A stretch of 64,000 nucleotides of DNA from contig NC_089435.1 in NCBI RefSeq assembly GCF_026210795.1, positions 2,976,001 through 3,040,000 of the forward strand, in the 5' to 3' direction. This stretch comes from Rhizophagus irregularis (taxonomy: Eukaryota > Glomeromycota > Glomeromycetes > Glomerales > Glomeraceae). Below, one piece after another: positions 21,301 through 32,716 of this stretch. The notes under the pieces are model-generated. The model was not told where the DNA came from. It searched no databases and was given only the letters and a program-made list of their open reading frames with translations. Position 1 is the first letter of the stretch. The number at the start of each line of letters is the position of its first letter. The translations under genes were made by a program, and so were the position numbers.

Positions 21301-22998
21301 GAATGTAATCATAATTTAGCATTTAATTGGATTCAAAAATCTGCAGAAAGTGGTAATATTATTGCTCAATTTTACTTAGGGAATTGCTATGAATTTGGTA
21401 TTGGAATTGCACAAAATACTATAAAATCAGTGTATTGGTATCAGAAAGCAGCTAATAATGAAAATACAAATGCAAAATTTTATCTTGCAAATTGTTATCG
21501 ATTCGGAAAAGGGGTTGATAGAAATGAGAAAAAAGCATTCGAATTAATAAAAGATTTAGCTGGAAAAGGTAATGCAGATGCCCAATTTGAGCTTGGATGT
21601 TATTATGATAAAGGAATTGGAACTGAAATTAATAAATCAAAAGCATTTGAATTATATAAAGTAGCAACAGAAAAAGGAAATAATGCAGCACAATATAATT
21701 TAAGTAGATGTTATGAATTAGGAGAAGGAGTTGATAAAGATGAAAAAAAAGCATTTGAGTTAATAAATGATTTAGTTGAAAAGGGTAATGTAAATTCTCA
21801 ATTTGAGCTTGGATATTATTATTCAAACGGAGTTGGAACTGAAATTAATAAATTAAAAGCATTTGAATTATATAAAGTAGCATCAGAAAAAGGAAATAAT
21901 GCAGCACAATATAATTTAAGTAGATGTTATGAATTAGGAGAAGGAGTTGATAAAGATGAGAAAAAAGCATTTGAGTTAATAAATGATTTAGCAGAAAAAG
22001 ATTATTTAAATGCTCAATTTCAACTTGGAAATTATTATAATGAAGGAATTGGAACTGAAATTAATAAATCAAAAGCATTTGAATTATATAAAGTAGCAAC
22101 AGAAAAAGGAAATAATGAAGCACAATATAATTTAAGTTCTTGTTATCGATTAGGAGAAGGAGTTGATAAAGATGAGAAAAAAGCATTTGAATTAATGAAA
22201 GATTTAATTGAAAAAGATTATTTAATAGCACAAGCACAGCTTGGATATTATTATGAATATGGAATTGGAATTGATAGGGATATTAAAAAAGCTTTATACT
22301 GGTACCAAAAAGCAGCAGAAAATGGTGATAGAGTTGCACAGTATAATTTAGGAGAGTGTTACGAATTGGGAAAAGATGTAAATAAGGATGAAATTAAAGC
22401 ATTTGAGCTTTATAAAAAATCGGCTGTAAATGGATATATAGATGCAAAATTTATACTTGGATATTACTACGTAAATGGAATCGGAACTGAAATTAATAAA
22501 GAAAAGGGGTTTGAATTATATAATGAGGCAGCTGGCACTAACATCCAAATTAATCTTATTAAAAATGATGACGAAATAGTAAATGATTTAGACAAAGTCA
22601 ATTATTGGTATCATAAAGCTGCAGAAAATGACAATAAACTTGCATTATATAAATTAGGTGAATTTTATGAATTAGGTAAAGGGGTTGGTGAAAATGAAAC
22701 AAGAGCATTTGAATTCTATAAGAAATCGGCTGATCAAGGATATATAAATGCTCAATATAAAGTTGGGTATATTTATAATTATGGAACTCAAATCATCATT
22801 GATAAAGAAAAAGCATTTAATTATTTTACAATGGCTGCAAAAGGAGGAAATGTTGATGCACAATACAACCTCGCATCTTTATATGAACGAGGAGATGGAA
22901 CCGAAAAAAATGTTGAGAATGCCATTTATTGGTACAAAAAGGCAGCAGAAAATGGATGCCAAGAAGCTGAAAAAGGTTTAAACTTATTATTAAAATAG
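18334..22998 (+). CDS. Protein kinase with C-terminal Sel1 repeats, five exons
   Basis: Exons are 18334-18567, 18631-18703, 20053-20216, 20300-20627 and 20699-22998, joining in frame to 1032 residues plus stop. Kinase residues are present: G-loop GNGSFG at 40-45, Lys62 in FALKTF, HRD at 154-156, Asn161, DFG at 173-175. The activation end reads [11 protein letters not shown] instead of APE, a variant seen in many Rhizophagus kinases. From about residue 440 onward there are some 16 Sel1-like repeats (AQYNLG.CYE.G.G....KAFELY), a helical scaffold for protein binding. Kinase-Sel1 fusions are a large expanded family in these fungi, probably in signalling. I chose the ATG at 18334 because the frame upstream lacks another ATG. 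Intron 2 contains a whole Tc1 transposon on the same strand. Confidence 0.85.
18725..20002 (+). mobile_element. Intact Tc1-type transposon, 1278 bp
   Basis: The ends CAGTGTGGGACAAAAAAAAT...GAGAA and their complement match perfectly over about 25 bp, flanked by TA at 18723-18724 and 20003-20004. It lies entirely inside intron 2 of the kinase gene (18704-20052); without it the intron would be about 69 bp. The ends and the transposase are undamaged, so the insertion is probably young. Confidence 0.93.
18912..19880 (+). CDS. Tc1 transposase, DD34E, intact
   Basis: A single-exon ORF of 322 residues, normal for Tc1. Residues 1-110 hold paired helix-turn-helix DNA-binding modules ([16 protein letters not shown], then [11 protein letters not shown]...[10 protein letters not shown]-like). 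A GRPKK basic hook near residue 55 links them. The catalytic triad is in [18 protein letters not shown] and [11 protein letters not shown]. Counting from QDN to IEN gives 34 residues between the second D and the E. There are no stops or frameshifts. It should cut at the inverted repeats at 18725 and 20002 and insert at TA. A CACGTGAT motif occurs inside both ends (near 18757 and 19933). Confidence 0.93.
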   Translation: MTKTYDETLLRLWNNGIHDAKKLHKLTNISLSTIYRKIKKIKKNGLLEHAGGNGRPKKIIASASRVLSQYVRHDSSLSTRTLARKLQNIGVEASYRTVGRHLSGVGYLKRLPKATPMLTEAHKIKRVEWARQHINDRWNKTLFTDETAFQLFRNTVERWYKGERPVRRMPKDRTKIMAWGGFSAKGKTSLFCFKQIMNAEFYVEILRRHAPEMSQMLGDHWRFQQDNDPKHTSRLAKAFLTENFPVVLEWPSNSPDLNPIENLWSIIKNKVEKRMPKNLDDLEKFMVEEWQNIPNTVLINLSKSMKRRCELIIEKNGERIPY

Positions 22999-24925
22999 AT
23001 AAATAAACATGAATTCTAACCTTAGTTGATTAGACTGATTGCTTTATTATTAAAGAAAATGCAATAAAAAAAGTTTCATTAAATTATTAACAACTTATTA
23101 CTTTATGTCATATTTGAATTATTGTTACTATATCTAATATACTAATATACGTCATTCTAAAAAAAAGAGATTTTGTAAATTGATCCATACATGTGACTAC
23201 AATGTGAAGCACGTAATTAAATAATCTAGTAATTTTACAGCGAATGTGTAGGCTGAATTATTTTAATCGTTTGAAAAGCGCTGATGAAGAATTATTAGTT
23301 AATTTAAATCTTCTCTCCCGGCAATACTTGCCAAATAAGGATTAAGTTTATTTTTTAAACTCCCAAAAAACTTTTTCCTCCTAAAATTATTGACAACTAT
23401 AAACAATTATTTATGTTAATTTGTTATAAAATATGATACAAATATTAAACAAAAAATATTATCAATATAAAATTTTATACGGAATAAAAATAGTAAATAA
23501 GTAGGTTAGATCCATATAACTTACTCTTCATAATTTTACTTTGCTTAGCTATGCAATTTTACAATACAAAATTTTAAAATGTAAAAAGTAAGATAAATGA
23601 CATCATTTCTAACGTTTACAAATATTTCAAATATAATAAATTAAATATTTTGTATTCAGTTCCATTAATTCTATTTCCTATTATCGACTACATGGAATTT
23701 TTTTTTTGATAAATGTAAGACAAAAATAAAATATTTTTATTCTTTCATGGATGTCATAATTTTTCGTAGCATAGTTCGACTCAAAAGTCTGTGGTTCGTA
23801 TCAAAATACAAGATAGGATATAAGTGGCAAAAATACTAGTATTGTTAAAAAATAACAGTAGCTAGCTCAACGTTCTTATCCCAATTTTTCAATTTCACTT
23901 TAAAACACAGTATAAAGCATAAACTTGTTATATGCGACAAAATAATATTTTAAATTCTTTAATAGTTCGGAGAGCGTGAAATAAAAATTTGGCCGTGGCG
24001 CTAAACAAGTTTAATTGTTTAGTTGGTTTTCAATGACTTTTATAGTACTTATTCATTACTTATGGGCAGTGATCACAACAAGAAAAGTTTTGACGAAAAT
24101 TTTCACGACGTTGCAAAGGTTACTCCAACTAGATATCTTCCCATTAAAGCAAATTCATTTTAAAGTATAAAATATAAATTATGCGAAACTTAAAAAATTT
24201 GATTTTACGCCAACTGTTACTTTAATCCAAAACTACTTATAAAAATGTTTAATATTTAAAACCTTTCGTAAAGTAGATATGTTGTCAATGTTATGCCATT
24301 ACTTAATACCATTTTTTTAATATTACTTATATATAAATTCAAGTATCATGTATGTAATTTTATCTTTAAATATACGATTATTAAAAAATACGTATAACGC
24401 AGATAACTTTTTCTTAAGTTATACCGCGTTCATAATAGGATTAAATCGCATGAAATTGGAGCAATAAAATTGGTAACAAGATATCGGCACCCATTTACTA
24501 TTAGCTCTACGCGTCTCTAAAAATTTTATATTCTTATATATAATGTCTAATTTCAATAGTATTATTATTCGTCATTCGCAAAAATTTATATGCCAAATTT
24601 CTTAGAATTAATGAAAAAATCCTGGAAATATTTAAAAAGTGAAAATGAAAAATTATTTCGAAATTGTTTCACATTTATCAGAAGAAACAAGAAATAATTT
24701 AATGTTAAATAAACATCATAAATTTTTAAAAGTTAATATCAAAAGCCTTTATTCGATTATATTAATTTTTGTAAACATTTAAATTTGAAACAATAATTAA
24801 TTTTATTATAGATAAAATTATGAAATTTAATCTTAAAATGAAACTCTTTATTAATCAAAATAAAGAACTTACACACCTTTGTTTAATTGTGTATTTGGTT
24901 ATAAAATACATCTTATTCCTGGAGC
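22999..24925. other. AT-rich gene-free stretch
   Basis: There is no convincing ORF, splice pattern or tandem array. The first few hundred bases are the 3' flank of the kinase gene. The rest reads as diverged AT-rich DNA with short homopolymers. Confidence 0.5.
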
Positions 24926-25138
24926 AGGACCCCGAAATATATATGTAGAGGTCAGGTCCAGAAGTGGTCCAAAATACGCATTCTTTCAGGGCCGGAATTA
25001 CGATAATTTCAGCCATTATCTAAATTAGGCAATATTATTTTGGCTGGGATTATCCATAAAAGGAATGATCTACATGATTTTTTTGACTCATTATACGCAA
25101 ACTCTGACCTGACCCTTTTATGTATATTTCGGGGTCCT
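24926..25138. mobile_element. hAT-type MITE, copy 2 (213 bp)
   Basis: Same length as the copy at 7893-8105 and nearly identical, differing at about two visible positions (GGACCCC for GGATCCC, and AGGCAAT for AGGAAAT). Its own 8-bp duplication CCTGGAGC lies at 24918-24925 and 25139-25146. Confidence 0.9.
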
Positions 25139-25146
25139 CCTGGAGC

Positions 25147-25535
25147 CAAACATTGTTTATCAGGACTTCAATACTTCAATTTCTTCGTTGTCATACTACA
25201 ATAATATGTAAATATATTATAATTATTGGATGAAATAAAAATAACAAAATATCGGTCCACTAATATTTCCTAATAATGTTTAATATCGGACGATGCGATC
25301 AACCGCAGCAGAACGTTATTTTTTTTTAAAAAAAAAACTTTTTTCGGTATCAATTTCCCCCTTTTTTCCTAATTTTTTTTGTTCTCTTACCTTTAGTTCA
25401 TATCAGGTCTATGGTCTATGCGTGCTGCAATAAAAAATATATATATTTTTTTATTTGAATATTATATTTATATGTTTTTTAGTTAGAATAAATATGAATA
25501 TCCAGCCAAAAAAAAAAAGAAAATTATTATTAACT
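25147..25535. other. AT-rich stretch with a poly-T/poly-A hairpin
   Basis: No gene. Near 25319-25345 a T-run and an A-run can pair. Confidence 0.4.
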
Positions 25536-26115
25536 AGGTAACAGGAACTGTTGGAGTGTCCGAAGCGTTATATTCTTCACATGACCATCTAAAAAAATAT
25601 ATCACTAAAAAATGTATCACTAAAAAATGCTTCACTAAAAAATGTATAGTTAAATGTATCACTGAAGTTAAAAAATGTATAGTTGAAAAATTTTTGAATG
25701 CCAAACCATTTGAAGACTGATGCCATATGACAAGAATATCAAGCAATGATTGATTTCAAGGGAGGTGCGTTGCAAACTCTAATACATCTTGTGAAGGAAA
25801 TATACCAAATGATGGGAAATATCTGGATGATTAACATTTCTTCTAATAATTCCTCTGGAACTTCGCCCAGGTCCATATTATATCTGCAGAAACTTTTTCA
25901 ATGTATTGTTTCCTGTATTGTTCACCTTCCTGTTATCACTATGGCAGCATTGACAACATTCTCCTTTTATAAGTTCAACGGATGGAAATCATTTATTACA
26001 TTTAAAGCAAAAAGTATGTTTAAGTTTATTCATCTCTGTTCAAAACTTATACAGAAGTTCTTGATCAGTTTAAAAAGGCTGCTGGTTGTCAGCATCCTGC
26101 TCTGGTTTTCATTCT
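25535..26115 (-). pseudogene. Helitron-type protein N-terminal relic
   Basis: On the minus strand, pieces in shifted frames show a cysteine pattern (HTFCFKCNK, stop, FPSVELIKGECCQCC), then DLGEVPEELLEEMLIIQIFPI, IFPSQDVLEFATHLP and SLLDILVIWHQSSNGLAFKNF in that order. This is the order seen at the N-terminal side of Helitron-like helicase proteins of these fungi (EEMLIAQ...FPQDV.EFAT.LP...LDVLVVRHQS). Stops, at least one frameshift and a deletion between IFPI and FPSQDV show that it is dead. Downstream, at 25590-25680, a short CACTAAAAAATG-type repeat has expanded. Confidence 0.6.
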
Positions 26116-26480
26116 GTCTATTGATGCCCTATAAAAAAAAAATGTCCAGTTTTTGTTCAGAAATTGTCTGCCTATATTTTCCAGACAAAAACAGGATCTA
26201 TAAACATCCAGAATATTGCAATATTCCGGACATTCATAAATAAGGAATTCGTCCGGTTTTTGCCATATATTTGTCCGTCATTTGTCCAAATTTTGATTAT
26301 TCATAAATAAGTAATTTGCTTATATGATTTACTTTATAGTTTTTTTAGCAGTATTATTAGTATTATTTATTTATTCAAATTAAAAGCATAACAATAAAAA
26401 TCATAGACTATTTATTATATTATAAAAACAATAACTTTATTATAAATTAATCAATTAATACGATATGCTCCACTAATATT
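26116..26480. other. AT-rich stretch with TGTCCAGA/TTGTCC-like motifs
   Basis: Near 26140-26290, words such as TGTCCAG, CCAGACA, CCGGACA and TTGTCCGTCATTTGTCC recur. They resemble the words at 43.65-43.95 kb. No gene. Confidence 0.4.
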
Positions 26481-27010
26481 ATAATCTACTTTCATTAAAA
26501 TTAAGATACAAGTAATTTTAACCTTGCTGAATAATTTTACTTAAGCATAAAAGAGTAGTTTCATTTGAATAAAGTGATGAACTTACGTTCTAAAGTTGGA
26601 AAATAGAAAAGTAAAATTCAAAAATTAGTATTCAATTAAAAAATGCAACTTACTCTACGAATATTGTACCTATACTTATGAAAATCTAAACACAAGTAAT
26701 TTCGACCTCATTGAACAACTTTACTTAAGCACAAAAGGGTAATTTCATTTGGTGAAAGTGGTGAAATTACGCTCTGAAGTTTAAAACAGAAAAATAAAAA
26801 TTTTGAAAACCAGTACTATTATAAAAAATTATGATTTCCTCTATAATTATCATACCTATGCATATGAAATAAGTATAATTTAACATTGCTGGACAACTTT
26901 GCTTCATAAAAGATAGCTTCGTTTGGCCAAAGTGGTGAGATTATGCATGAAATTACGCTTCAAAACTAGAAAATAAAAATACAAAAGTAAAAAGAAGAAA
27001 TTAAGGTACT
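26480..27010. repeat. Satellite family A, about three diverged ~170-bp units
   Basis: The recurring core is ACAAGTAATTTYRACCT...TGAAC/TAACTTTACTTAAGCA...AAAGTGGTGAAATTACGCTCTGAAGT. The same unit recurs at 44.6-45.5 kb. Confidence 0.65.
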
Positions 27011-27099
27011 ATATATTATATAAAATATTATAACTTTACAAGAACAAGTAATAAAAACTGAGTTAAAAGAGTTTATTATATGTTAGTTCTTTGCTGAAA

Positions 27100-27506
27100 C
27101 TTGGAGTTTACAATCGATATTGATTAGATATCGCAATGATATCATTACGATATCATTTGCGATATTTTGATAAAAAATAGATTCGACATCGTTAAGTTAG
27201 TCGTAACTGTATTTATTCGATATTGATTAGTTCGATATCTCTGCGATATCGCTGCGATCATTATGCGATGTAAATATTATCATGTAACCACATCGTAGTG
27301 ATGTCGTATTAACATTGAATTAATATTACAAAAATATTTGACATTTATTTGATATCGTAACCACATCGTAGTGATGTCATATTAATATTGAATTAATATT
27401 ACAAAATATTTGACATTTTATTTGATATCGTAACCACATAGTAGTGATATCATATTAACATCAAATTAATATTGCAAAAATATTTTACATCTATTTGATA
27501 TCGTAA
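27100..27506. repeat. GATATC-rich satellite, left part
   Basis: Units of about 80 bp (GATATCGTAACCACATCGTAGTGATGTCATATTAA...) run up to the insertion point of the CATCAGG element at 27507 and resume at 31163. Confidence 0.75.
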
Positions 27507-29535
27507 CATCAGGAAATTATATAGTGCGAAAAGTTGCGCAAGTTTACACATCATAATATTTCGTAAGCTTCCAGACCCGCCACAAGTTTGCGTAAGCGTA
27601 ATATTTCGTAACTTTTTAAAATATTTCGAAATATTACGATATGCAAAGCTTCGTAATTTTACGATTTGTAATATTCCGTAATTTTGCGGTTCGCAATATT
27701 TCGTAATTTTACATAATATTTCGTAAGTTTTCAGACCCGCCGCAAGTTTGCGTAAGCGTAATATTTTGTAACTTTTTAAAATATTTCGAAATATTACTGT
27801 ATGCAAGGCTTCGTAATTTTACGATTCGTAATATTCCGTAATTTTACTGCGTAATACTTCGCAACTTTTTAAAATATTTCGAAATTCTATGATGCGTAAT
27901 GTTCCATAATTTGACGATTCGTAATATTCTGTGATTTTACACAACTTAATATTTCGTAATATTTCAAAATATTTCGATAAATAATACTTCATTTTCTGTA
28001 CTATAAGTTTATATAATGTATGTTTTATTAGATATAATCATAAAAAATTACAAGTATTTATTAATATATACAGAATACATAAAAGTAAAAAAGAGAAAGA
28101 GTAGAGTAACAATATTATTAGACGTAAAAAGAAGAGAAACAGCTATAGTAACGTTAGTATTAGATATAAAGATAAAAGAAATATTGTTATTATTGTTAGT
28201 ATTAAGGTAAAAAGAGTTAAAGAAACAGTAAAAGGAGTAAAAGAAACATGGATATTATCGTTAGTATTAAAGTACAAGTAAAAAGAAATAAAGGAAACGT
28301 AGATAGTATTGTTAGTATTACGACATAAAGTAACAAAGAGGTAAAAAAAAACGCGTTAATATTAAAATAATTAGTATTAATAAATAAATATTTCTATAAC
28401 TGCAAAGTAATTGAACAAAAGAATAAAGAAATAAAGAGAAAGGAAAAAATAAACATGTTGTTAGTATTGTTAGTATCGTTAGTATTAAAGTACAAGTAAA
28501 AAGGAATAAAGGAAACATGGATATTATTGTTAGTATTACGATACAAAATAACAAAGAGGTAAAAAAAAATGAAAATAATTAGTATTAATAAACAAATATT
28601 TCTATACCTGCAAAGCAATAAATTATGAAATATATGTAAATATATTGTATATAATTAAAGAAATAATAGAAAGAAGAGACAAAAAAATTAAAAATATTGA
28701 ACAAAAGAATAAAGAAATAAGAAACAAAAATAAATAAGACAAAAACGCGTGCATGATTAAATGATTAAATGATTAAATCACATGCAAGGATCAGCCTAAT
28801 TTTGATTGGCCAGAAATCATGTACATCGTATAGCGGGTGTGACATAAATAAATTGTGACTGAAATTTGTGTTCAATTTGTGTTCAATTTGTGTTGATAAT
28901 TCTGGTAAAAAATTTGTTAATTTTGGCCAAATTTCATTAAATTTGTTAAATTTGTGTTGAGTTTGTGTTGAATTTGTGTTGCGTAATTTTTTATTTATCA
29001 CAAGGGGATGATATTTAGTAATTGCATGTACGACGTACAAGATTTTTTTTATGATTTTTTTAAGAAATGTACGCAAAATATTTAATCAGAATATAATTGT
29101 TTTATTTTTAAATATGATATATTGATGATTTTTTTTTAAAAATTCAATAGAATGTGCTAATAATAAATTGTTTTATTTTTAAATATAATATATTGATATT
29201 TATATTTAAATAACCAAAACATGTACATGATTTTTAATTATTTTTAATTGAAATCAAACTAAGATTTTTTTTTAAAAAAAATTAAAATAAATTAAGTGAT
29301 TTATATCTATATTTAGAATCATGATATTTATATTTAGATAATCCATATCCGCATGAGATTTAATTAATATGTTTAATGATGAAAAGTCTAATAAATTAAA
29401 TTTTAATTGAAACGAGAAATAAAATCAAACCAAAGAGGTATTGTTCAAATTTTATTTAAAGTGACATTTTACGACTTTCTTTCAAATTTTTACTCATCCC
29501 AAAATCAAATTATAAAAATAAAATCAAATCTAATA

Positions 29536-30176
29536 ATGCCTCGCCAAACACGTCGTCGTTCCTATAACGTCCATTGGAACTGGGCTATGATGGACGAACT
29601 TGTCGACATACGCCGCGACAGAAACCGCGCCTACCATAATATTAATGGTAGAAGCCGCCATGATTTTTGGGACTCTGTTGCCAATAGGTTCATATGACTA
29701 ATATCTATAATTTTCTTTAAGAAAGAATTTAAATTCAAATTAACCAATCCATTTAATTGAATCAGAATAAATAGAATATTTCGAACGAGGGTTTCCGGGC
29801 AACAGTGCAGCCAAAAGTGGAGGAACCTCGTCAGGGATTACCATGTAAGTAAATAAATAAAATTACATTCATTTAAATTAAATGTATTTACCGAATATTC
29901 AAACTGATTTTGATATTTAGAACTATGTCCTTTATCGTAATGGTACCCCTGATCGGCCTGGGCGGCGGCTGTAGACGCGTACCGGCCAAAGATATTATCG
30001 CGAATTTAGAACGAGATTTTGGGAGAGGCCGGGTAATTATACTATAATAAAATTTTATAATTAATATTACATTCTATTTTACGTTCACATTTTAAATTTG
30101 ATAAATTTGATTAATTTTAGATACGCGTGATGATCGTAGGAGAAGGAGAAACTTACCTACGTATCGTAGAAGATAA
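29536..30176 (+). pseudogene. Trihelix/Myb-SANT-like DNA-binding protein, one in-frame stop
   Basis: Four exons join in frame: 29536-29687, 29775-29844, 29921-30032 and 30121-30176. Introns have GTTCAT, GTAAGT and GTAATT donors and TAG acceptors. Exons 1-2 give the trihelix pattern: NVHWNWAMMDELVDIRRDR, HDFWDSVANRI, then SGQQCSQKWRNLVRDY. The C-terminal part is arginine-rich (TRDDRRRRRNLPTYRRR). A TAG at 29972-29974 in exon 3 interrupts the frame. The gene is GC-richer than its surroundings and lies inside the CATCAGG element, so it may be cargo or an element-encoded DNA-binding factor. A relative lies at 37365-37874. Confidence 0.6.
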
Positions 30177-30574
30177 TTATTTTTATTTTTTTATTTATTA
30201 AGTGAGTAGCTAGGCCCAGTCCGTACCAAATATCGGCTGGAGACTCACGTTTTTTTTGGGCTGTGACTGATACTGACGTCCACGCCGTACAGCCTGGGTA
30301 CTATTTTATAAAATAGTAGCGAACAAGTATCAAATGTATATTTTTTTATTAAGTTATAATAAAAATTAGAATTTACTTTAATTTTTAACATAAAAATTGT
30401 AAATAATAAAAAATTCGTAAATAAAAATAAATTTGCTTTCCCAAACTTAAAAAAAAAAGGTGTTTATATAAAAGAAAAGGTGTTTATATTATTTTTGATT
30501 ATTCAATAGTATCACATGCCCCTTGTATACGTTCTACTGCATACGCAGTTTACAATCTCGTAAATTTTCGAAAC

Positions 30575-30965
30575 GGAATATTACGCAGGTTTACAGTCTC
30601 GTAAATTTTCGAAATATTTCAACCGTAATATTACGCAGGTTTACAGTTTCGTAAATTTTCGAAATATTTTAACCGTAATATTACGCAGGTTTACAGTCTC
30701 GTAAATTTTCGAAATATTTCAACCGTAATATTATGCAGGTTTACAGTCTCGTAAATTTTCGAAATATTTTAACCGTAATATTACGCAGATTTACAGTCTC
30801 GTAAATTTTCGAAATATTTCAACCGTAATATTACGCAGGTTTACAGTCTCGTAAATTTTCGAAATATTTCAACCGTAATATTACGCAGGTTTACAGTTTC
30901 GTAAATTTTCGAAATATTTCAACCGTAATATTACGCAGGTTTACAGTTTCGTAAATTTGCAGAAT
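30575..30965. repeat. 50-bp tandem repeat, about eight copies
   Basis: The words GTAATATTACGCAGGTTTAC and AGTCTCGTAAATTTTCGAAA recur every 50 bp (GCAGGT at 30585, 30635, 30685, 30735 and so on), with T/C variants. It lies in the right subterminal part of the CATCAGG element and may hold transposase binding sites. Confidence 0.88.
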
Positions 30966-31162
30966 ATTTTGACCGTAATATTGCGTAAATCTTACGATAT
31001 TGTAAACTTACGTAATATTTTAACCGTAATATCACATAAATCTTACGAAATTGTAAACTTACGTAATATTTTGAAATTTTTCGAAATATTATGCCATAAA
31101 CTTTCATAAACTTACAAAATCGTAAACTTACGCAATTTTTCGCGCTATAAAATTTCCTGATG

Positions 31163-31440
31163 AACCACATCGTAGTGATGTCGTATTAATATTGAATTAA
31201 TATTACAAAATATTTGACATCTGTTTGATATCGTAGCCACATCGTAGTGATGTCATATTAACATTGAATTAATATTACAATTTTATTTGATATCGTAACT
31301 ACATCATAATAATATCATATTAATATCGAATTAATATTACAAAAAATGTTTTACATTTATTTAATATCGTAACTACATCGTAATGATATTATATCAACAC
31401 TGAATTAACATCACAAAAATATTTTTATTGTAATATATGT
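31163..31440. repeat. GATATC-rich satellite, right part
   Basis: Continuation of the array at 27100-27506 (CCACATCGTAGTGATGTC units of about 80 bp) after the inserted element. Confidence 0.75.
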
Positions 31441-32716
31441 TTATTATTTATTATACATTAATAATAATAATTTTTTATTAGTGGATTATTATGGGTGAGT
31501 GGAGTACGTTTCTTTTCTTCCTTTTTTTTTTATTCTTTTCTTCTCTTTTTTATTCTTTTCTTTTCGTATGTGAGTGGATGGATACGTCATTTTCAATTTT
31601 AAAATATATATATATATATATATAAAACAATCATGATTAATAAAATGTATTATTTGTAAAATATATTTAAAATTTAATACATAACCTTGGGATAATAGTT
31701 AGAGCAGGTAATTCCAGGATTTTGTAAAGAATAATAAAAATGATAATATTTTTAAGTTAGTTCTTTCTTTAAATTTTTTTGAGAGTGTTTTGTTTCTTAA
31801 AATCATAATATTGTAAAAAAATGCTGGTTGCTACGACTGACGGACAATGACAAATTGTCAGGCTACCCCCAGACAAAGTAATTGGAAGGCGGAAAATGCC
31901 ATAAATATCCAGCCCTATTTTACAACATTTTCTTCCAGGCTAAAGCAAATATTACAAAAGAAATTGCAAATATATTTAACAAGCAATAGATACATGGCCA
32001 TTGAAAAATATATTCACACTTCATATTGTAATACCACAGTCTAACAAAGAAATTGCAAATATATTTAACAAGCAATAGATACATGGCCGTTGAAAAATAT
32101 ATTCACATTTATACCACAGTCTAACAAAAAAATACTCAACCCACAACATATTGTAAAAAAAATATGAAAAATACGCGTATATCCTATTTTCATACCTTGC
32201 TTAACAGCTCCACTATTTATTTAAAAAATGGCTTTTTTCTCTTTTGTATGTGGTTAAGTGGGTACATTTTTCCTTTCTTTTATTCTTTTCTCTCGTATGT
32301 GAGTGGTGGGTACATTTTCTTTTCTTTATTCTTTTTTTATTCTTGCTTTTCGTATGTGGGTGTTTTACTATGTTGAATATATAAACTAAAGTGTCCCAAA
32401 GTATTGTTAATATTGTAAAAAGATAATTAAAGTATACTTTAAAAAGAGAAAAGAAGAGATGAACAAAATACCGTAAAGTGTTAATATAAAAGACAAGAGA
32501 AAAGTGTATTTTTGAAAATAAACAAAAAAAATCTCATTAATAAACGCGAATTTTAGCTATTTTTAGATATCACATGCATGTAATTAAAGTGATTTTAATT
32601 GGTTAATTTTAATTTATTATTACATCATGCATATGATTTTATTGGTTAATTTTAACCAAAATTTTATACGATACAAATTAAATAATTATTTTATTATATT
32701 TATATAATTAATATAA
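31440..32716. repeat. Gene-free stretch with local duplications
   Basis: A (TA)n run lies near 31607-31622. A segment of about 80 bp (AAAGAAATTGCAAATATATT...) is duplicated at about 31960-32040 and 32046-32125. Segments with CGTATGTGAGTGG...TACATTTTCTTTTC recur near 31500-31580 and 32240-32360. No gene. Confidence 0.5.

Larger units (their letters stand above)
27507..31162. mobile_element. CATCAGG-family transposon, 3656 bp, carrying a trihelix gene
   Basis: The left end CATCAGGAAATTATATAGTG and the right end (complement CATCAGGAAATTTTATAGCG) form an imperfect inverted repeat of about 40 bp. The flanking satellite is continuous across it, with a 2-bp duplication AA at 27505-27506 and 31163-31164. 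The subterminal zones are dense in TTTCGTAA/TTTCGAAATATT words. The interior holds GTTAGTATTAAAGTACAAGT-type repeats (28.1-28.6 kb), a decayed trihelix/Myb-SANT gene (29536-30176) and a 50-bp tandem array (30575-30965). No transposase is visible. Confidence 0.78.

Noticed and set aside
25746-26243. 165-residue plus-strand open frame
   Set aside because: The opposite strand carries ordered Helitron protein phrases, so this frame is antisense.
27450-27806. 118-residue minus-strand frame
   Set aside because: It is composed of TTTCGTAA-type subterminal repeats and spans the element border.
30931-31170. Minus-strand frame rich in YVSLQYRKIY
   Set aside because: It is a translation of repeats at the right end of the CATCAGG element.
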